Part shown: positions 59,965-64,000 of the stretch, piece after piece
How positions within the stretch are numbered: the first letter of the stretch is position 1
Layout of the letters: every line of letters starts with the position of its first letter
Assembly: GCA_018697195.1 (NCBI GenBank)
Contig: CM031879.1
Location: forward strand, 46,801,866-46,865,865
Length of the DNA: 64,000 bases
Direction: 5' to 3'
Source: Certhia americana
Taxonomy: Eukaryota > Chordata > Aves > Passeriformes > Certhiidae
Position numbers and translations under genes: made by a program
Notes under the pieces: generated by a model
Told to the model about the DNA's origin: nothing
Database searches by the model: none
What the model saw: only the letters and a program-made list of their open reading frames with translations

Positions 59965-62900
59965 GTGCCATGAGCGTGCGTGTGAAATAGAAAAGTGCAA
60001 ATTAGGGGAAATTAATGTTTAGCTTCAGTTGAGATGATAGTTTTGGTATCAATGTTTCATTTCAAAATGCCATATTTTTCTTTAATAACGGCTTAGTTCT
60101 TAGTGTTTCTGTCTCCTACCCCCCCACTTTTTTATTATTCCACTCCCAACACATTCATTCTCATTGTATTACTTCTTGAAAAGTGACTGTACAACTGTGT
60201 TTTATGTTTAAAAGAAGGACAGAAACAAAAGTTCTCCCCTTGTCTTCCTGCTCAGGGCTTTTTTAACCCACCCATCAGCTTTCTCTGTGTTGCAGTATTT
60301 CTGCGAAGCTTCAAGCTTCAGCCTCCAGCAGGTGTGAGTAACTCTGCATTTCTGAATGGTTTAGGCTGCTGAGGAAAAGGTTCCCTGTGTTCAGGCTGCT
60401 GGAGTCAGTAAGGGATGGAGCAGCACGGGCACCTCTAAGGCAGGCAGCAGCTACTGTGTAGCAGCAGGTGGAGCCAAGAACAGGGTGCACAGCTCTTGTT
60501 CTTGAAACCAGACAAGAAACTTCAGTAAGAGATGCACGGGGAACAGAAATCCTTTGGCAGTATAGAAGGGGAATTCTCTTAACTTGATTATTTTTAAATA
60601 CTGACTTTTTAAGAAATAAAAATGCTGCAAAGCTAAGTAGAATTGTCGTTCCCTTGGTGAAGTATTTGCAACTAACTGGAGTGTTTCTGCTTGTAAAGCT
60701 AAACTGCTCACAGGCTGCCCAAAGGCTATTGCAGTGCAGTAATTTGTACTCCTTCAGTTTTGTTTACATGGACTGTTACCACTGAGGTTGGGCTTCCTAG
60801 GGAAGTTAAGTACCAAACACATGGCAGAGAGCAGCCTGTTGCTGATGAGTACCCTACATCTGGCTGTTAATTATAAAAGGTGCCATGCTTTTTAGCTACT
60901 GCACTCTAGTCATCTGACTGAAGATGAGCCCTTTCTAAGTCATGGCCAAGGAAACAAGAGAACAAGTAATTTTTCAGATAAAATATATAAATATGTGTCG
61001 CAGGAAGAGAATGCTGTATCATCTCATGTCCTGGAAAAGCAGCATGGAGCACCAACAGCAGTTAGGATTAGTGGTGGTTTTATGGACCTAGTTTGTTAAA
61101 TGCATATTGTATAATAAGCCCACTTCTGCTTTGATCAGAAAAGTTTTAAACCCCTGTGTTAGAATATCAAACCTGTATTCTATTGCAGGATGGCAAAGCG
61201 AAATAGTGTGGAAACTCAATTAGGTGCAATAGCAGAAAGGAAAATAAATTTTCTTGTAATGTTTCCACAGAGGTACTAACTTTATAACTTTAGTAAGTAC
61301 ATCCCAAGCAGATGAAGTCAGGTTATGACAAACTGAAGACATCATGTTCGTGTATTTTTGTAAATGGCTGATACCAGTAATCCTTGCTGAGGTGAACTTG
61401 ATACAAGTAGTACAGAACCCTTTTATTTGTATGAGGTTTAGAAGGGCTCTTGTTCCCTTCTAAATCCCTTTCACTGATGCTGACTGTTGAGCTAGTTGTG
61501 TTTAGAACTACAGTTTTGCCAAGGATTTGCCCTATTGTACTAAGACAGCTGATGTAAGAGAATCCACACAAGGAGCAGAAATAAAGGATACTTGAGCAAG
61601 CAAAACTGTCTTTTTCTGCTCTGAAGCACTCCATTGCCGTCCCTTTTAAACTGCTTAATGTGATAGCCTGTTATTAAAAAAAAAAAAAAAAAAAGCCAGG
61701 AGGCAGATCTAATAGCCTAGAACAGGCATGCCACAATCATCCAAAGCCTGGACTACAGTGTGCCTGAGGGTTAGCAAGCCAAGAGAGAAGTTAACAAGGG
61801 TATTTGCAGAATTCAATTCACAGAATTACAGACAGGATAGTCTCACTATTCTACTCTTCAAGCCTTGCTAAGACAAGCATTTAAAGTAACTTCTTTGCCC
61901 AAGGGCAAAATAAATTGAGTGCTTAGACAAATCTTTATTAAAAATAATTAATCCAGGCTGATTGGAAGTGTAACAGGTAATTTAGTTTCAGTACTGCAGA
62001 ACTCTGTGCAGGCTAGCTGCGTTCTGGAGGAATTGTGAAGGTAGAAGTGAGCAGTGTGCTGGCACAGCTAGGATAGTCACAGTCCCAGAAAGGTGGTCAC
62101 AGCTGGCTCCACGACATGTGCCACACTACAGACTGGTCACAGGACAGTTTACAAGCCACACACGAGAATCTCTGGACACTAAAACCACAATGCAGTCCAA
62201 AATAGACACCTCAGTTATCCAATGTTTGTCCCATAGAAAGTTAAGAGTTTCACTAAACAATCAGTAATTTCCTAAAGCAAAAGCAACAACTGCATATTGG
62301 TTTTAATCATCTTGCACTGTAAGACAGGTCAGGCATGCCAGGGATGGAAGTCGAAAACCCAAAACACCCAGCTGCAACCTTCATAAGTGTGACTAAAATA
62401 GTAAAAATACTGTAGGTAACAAGGGCTCTCTCCACTTGCTATTCTTCTATTTTTAAAGCACAGATTTGAGTACAGAATCCTGCACAATGGTCTGACTCAT
62501 TCACTTAGAGAGGTGCAAAAGCTCTATGCCATTTCAGTAATTTAATTGGGATAAATGCTTGCAGCCTTCCAGGGAACACAATTTGTTTTCCATTTTTAAA
62601 CCAGCTTTTGCTATTACCATTTAAAAATGGAAGACTTGTGTGTTCAGATTTGTTAAGTGCCAGCATTTTGCCCAAGGGATTGGATACTTCTTCCCAGTAA
62701 TGAGTTTTTTCTTTTAAGATCTGCTGGTAATATTTGTAACGGTGACGGCAAAAAAGAACCCAATTTGATTACTAGTACTGATACTGGCTGTTTTGGAGAG
62801 TAATACATATTTATATCCTCTGTTAGGACACAGACTCAACCTGCTGCTTGAATTCATGCGGTGTCATTAACACAGATCATTGTATCTTTTTACATTGAAG

Positions 62901-62970
62901 TGAGTTCTGCTGTCTTTGTGATGCAGAGACAGCACAGTCAGTGTTGAAAAGGAAAAAGTCCAAAATAACT
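59965..62970 (+). other. SNU13 3' UTR and SNU13-XRCC6 intergenic region
   Basis: Three kilobases without recognisable coding sequence. AATAAA occurs at 60,615-60,620 (probable main poly(A) signal, ~650 bases after the stop) and at 61,243-61,248. A 19-base A run sits at 61,676-61,694. The remainder appears to be unremarkable intergenic DNA between two convergent genes. Confidence 0.6.
60615..60620 (+). terminator. Probable SNU13 polyadenylation signal
   Basis: Canonical AATAAA, the first clear one downstream of the SNU13 stop. A second AATAAA at 61,243-61,248 could give a longer 3' UTR. Confidence 0.55.
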
Positions 62971-62976
62971 TTTATT
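62971..62976 (-). terminator. Probable XRCC6 polyadenylation signal
   Basis: AATAAA on the minus strand, 251 bases after the XRCC6 stop codon, giving a short 3' UTR. Confidence 0.65.
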
Positions 62977-63226
62977 AAGAAACCAGCAAGGCACAACTCT
63001 GTCCATATGCAGTGGGTGACCTGAGTTCACAGGGATTTTAGTTCTGCCTTTAGCTACTGTCAAGAGAATGCAACTTTGCAGAGATGTTTCACAAGATGTT
63101 CCACTACTAGATAGAGCAACATTTAGTTGCTGTCTCTTTCATAGCAAGATTAAACAGACACAGCACCCACATAAGACAATCCAAATTCTAAGCAGAGGGA
63201 AGTAAACCAGGGCCTTCCTCTCCAGC

Positions 63227-63423
63227 TTAGTGCTCATTAAAGTATTCAGTTACAGCATCCATGAGCTCCTGCTTCTTGCTTCCACACCTCAACCCCAAAA
63301 ACCTACATGCATCCTTCAGGACAGGTACGGTGAGCTTGCCTAGAGTGCCCTTCTGCACATGATTCCACAGCTCATCTTTTGAGACTTCTACCTTGGGCCT
63401 TTTCTCAGTTTGACCATCAGAAC
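63227..63423 (-). CDS. XRCC6: XRCC6 (Ku70), last coding exon with SAP domain
   Basis: 197-bp terminal exon. The acceptor TTTCTAG ends at 63,424, two bases complete the previous codon, and the stop TAA is at 63,227-63,229. It encodes SDGQTEKRPKVEVSKDELWN and the SAP domain segment HVQKGTLGKLTVPVLKDACR, continuing FLGLRCGSKKQELMDAVTEY to FNEH. This matches the human Ku70 C-terminus (KGTLGKFTVPMLKEACR...KKQELLEALTKHF). Ku70 pairs with Ku80 to bind broken DNA ends in non-homologous end joining; the C-terminal SAP motif is a helix-loop-helix DNA-binding element. The rest of the gene lies beyond the right edge; 63,424-64,000 is intron. Confidence 0.95.
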
Positions 63424-64000
63424 CTAGAAAGATACATTTTAGATCACAAAGGCTTGAAAAATTAGAAAGACATCAGTGTTTCTTATACATACCATAGTTA
63501 ATGGCCATTAGCACATGGTGCTTTAACAGCCACACAGTCACTGACCTAGTTTCCATCTTTTCTTTTAAGAAATAGGTGCTACTATGTAAGTCATGCAGTA
63601 TTTCATTGACAGGACTGATCTTAACTGAAGTACGAAACTGTGTGTTCTGATGAAAACATCACCCTCCACATGAAACTTTTAAGGGATTCTTGTTGAGACA
63701 GCATAATGCAAAGATTCCACAGGGAGCTCAACTAACTGACAGTCACTTTATGCAGTCTGTCATGGACTCCCAATTAACACATGGACTTCAGCATTACTTA
63801 CACATTTAGCCCTTAAGATGCCCATCTTGGACTTGCTAAACAGCCCATGTATAAAAGTTTGCTCCCTCACCAACACAAGCTGAAAGCATGAGTGATTTTT
63901 ATTATGCTGTTGTAAAACAGTAAGTTGCTAAAATTATACATACATACTCTGCAGTCATTTACCCACGTAACTTCCTATACTTCACTCTGCAGTTTTTTAC
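63424..64000 (-). other. XRCC6 last intron (partial)
   Basis: Non-coding sequence upstream of the terminal XRCC6 exon up to the window edge. No further exon was recognised. Confidence 0.7.

Noticed and set aside
61676..61694. A run as the tail of a processed pseudogene or retroposon
   Set aside because: No coding similarity upstream and no visible target-site duplication; a simple A run is sufficient.
1..64000. Search for a novel defence, toxin or mobile gene system
   Set aside because: Every supported coding exon belongs to five well-known vertebrate genes in conserved order. The one striking structure, the triplication, is better explained by assembly error.

Overview
The window is vertebrate nuclear DNA, most likely from a bird. 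The genes are split into small exons with GT-AG introns. One clear CR1 LINE 3' end of avian type is present (53,075-53,207). Gene order matches the conserved block XRCC6 - SNU13 - MEI1 - CCDC134 - SREBF2 known from human chromosome 22. No bacterial, phage or viral system was seen, and I found no evidence of a new multi-gene system.

Layout from left to right: (1) 497-~6,207, minus strand: 5' end of SREBF2 (exons 3, 2 and 1), with a GC-rich promoter at ~6,210-6,490 that carries a sterol-response-element-like site. (2) 6,490-13,990: about 2-2.5 kb of DNA (3' end of CCDC134 and its flank) present three times, as direct copy A (6,490-8,645), inverted copy B (8,683-11,480) and direct copy C (from 11,487). 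A and B differ from C by many one-base indels that destroy exons. This looks like an uncorrected long-read hairpin artefact more than biology. (3) 12,927-15,446, minus: intact six-exon CCDC134 coding sequence (229 aa). A CpG island at ~19.1-19.7 kb is its probable promoter. (4) 21,391-58,098, minus: MEI1, the meiotic double-strand-break factor, with 29 exons whose phases agree and one tentative exon, ~1,278 aa. (5) 58,233-59,964, plus: SNU13 (128 aa). Its ATG lies only 134 bp from the MEI1 ATG, so the two genes share a bidirectional CpG-island promoter. (6) 63,227-63,423, minus: last exon of XRCC6 (Ku70 SAP domain), convergent with SNU13.

These genes are neighbours, not a pathway. SREBF2 controls sterol genes, CCDC134 is an ER/secreted protein, MEI1 acts in meiotic recombination, SNU13 binds U4 snRNA and box C/D snoRNAs, and XRCC6 acts in end joining. 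All exon limits were found by eye from reading frame, splice sites and phase, plus recalled similarity to the human proteins. No alignment was run.
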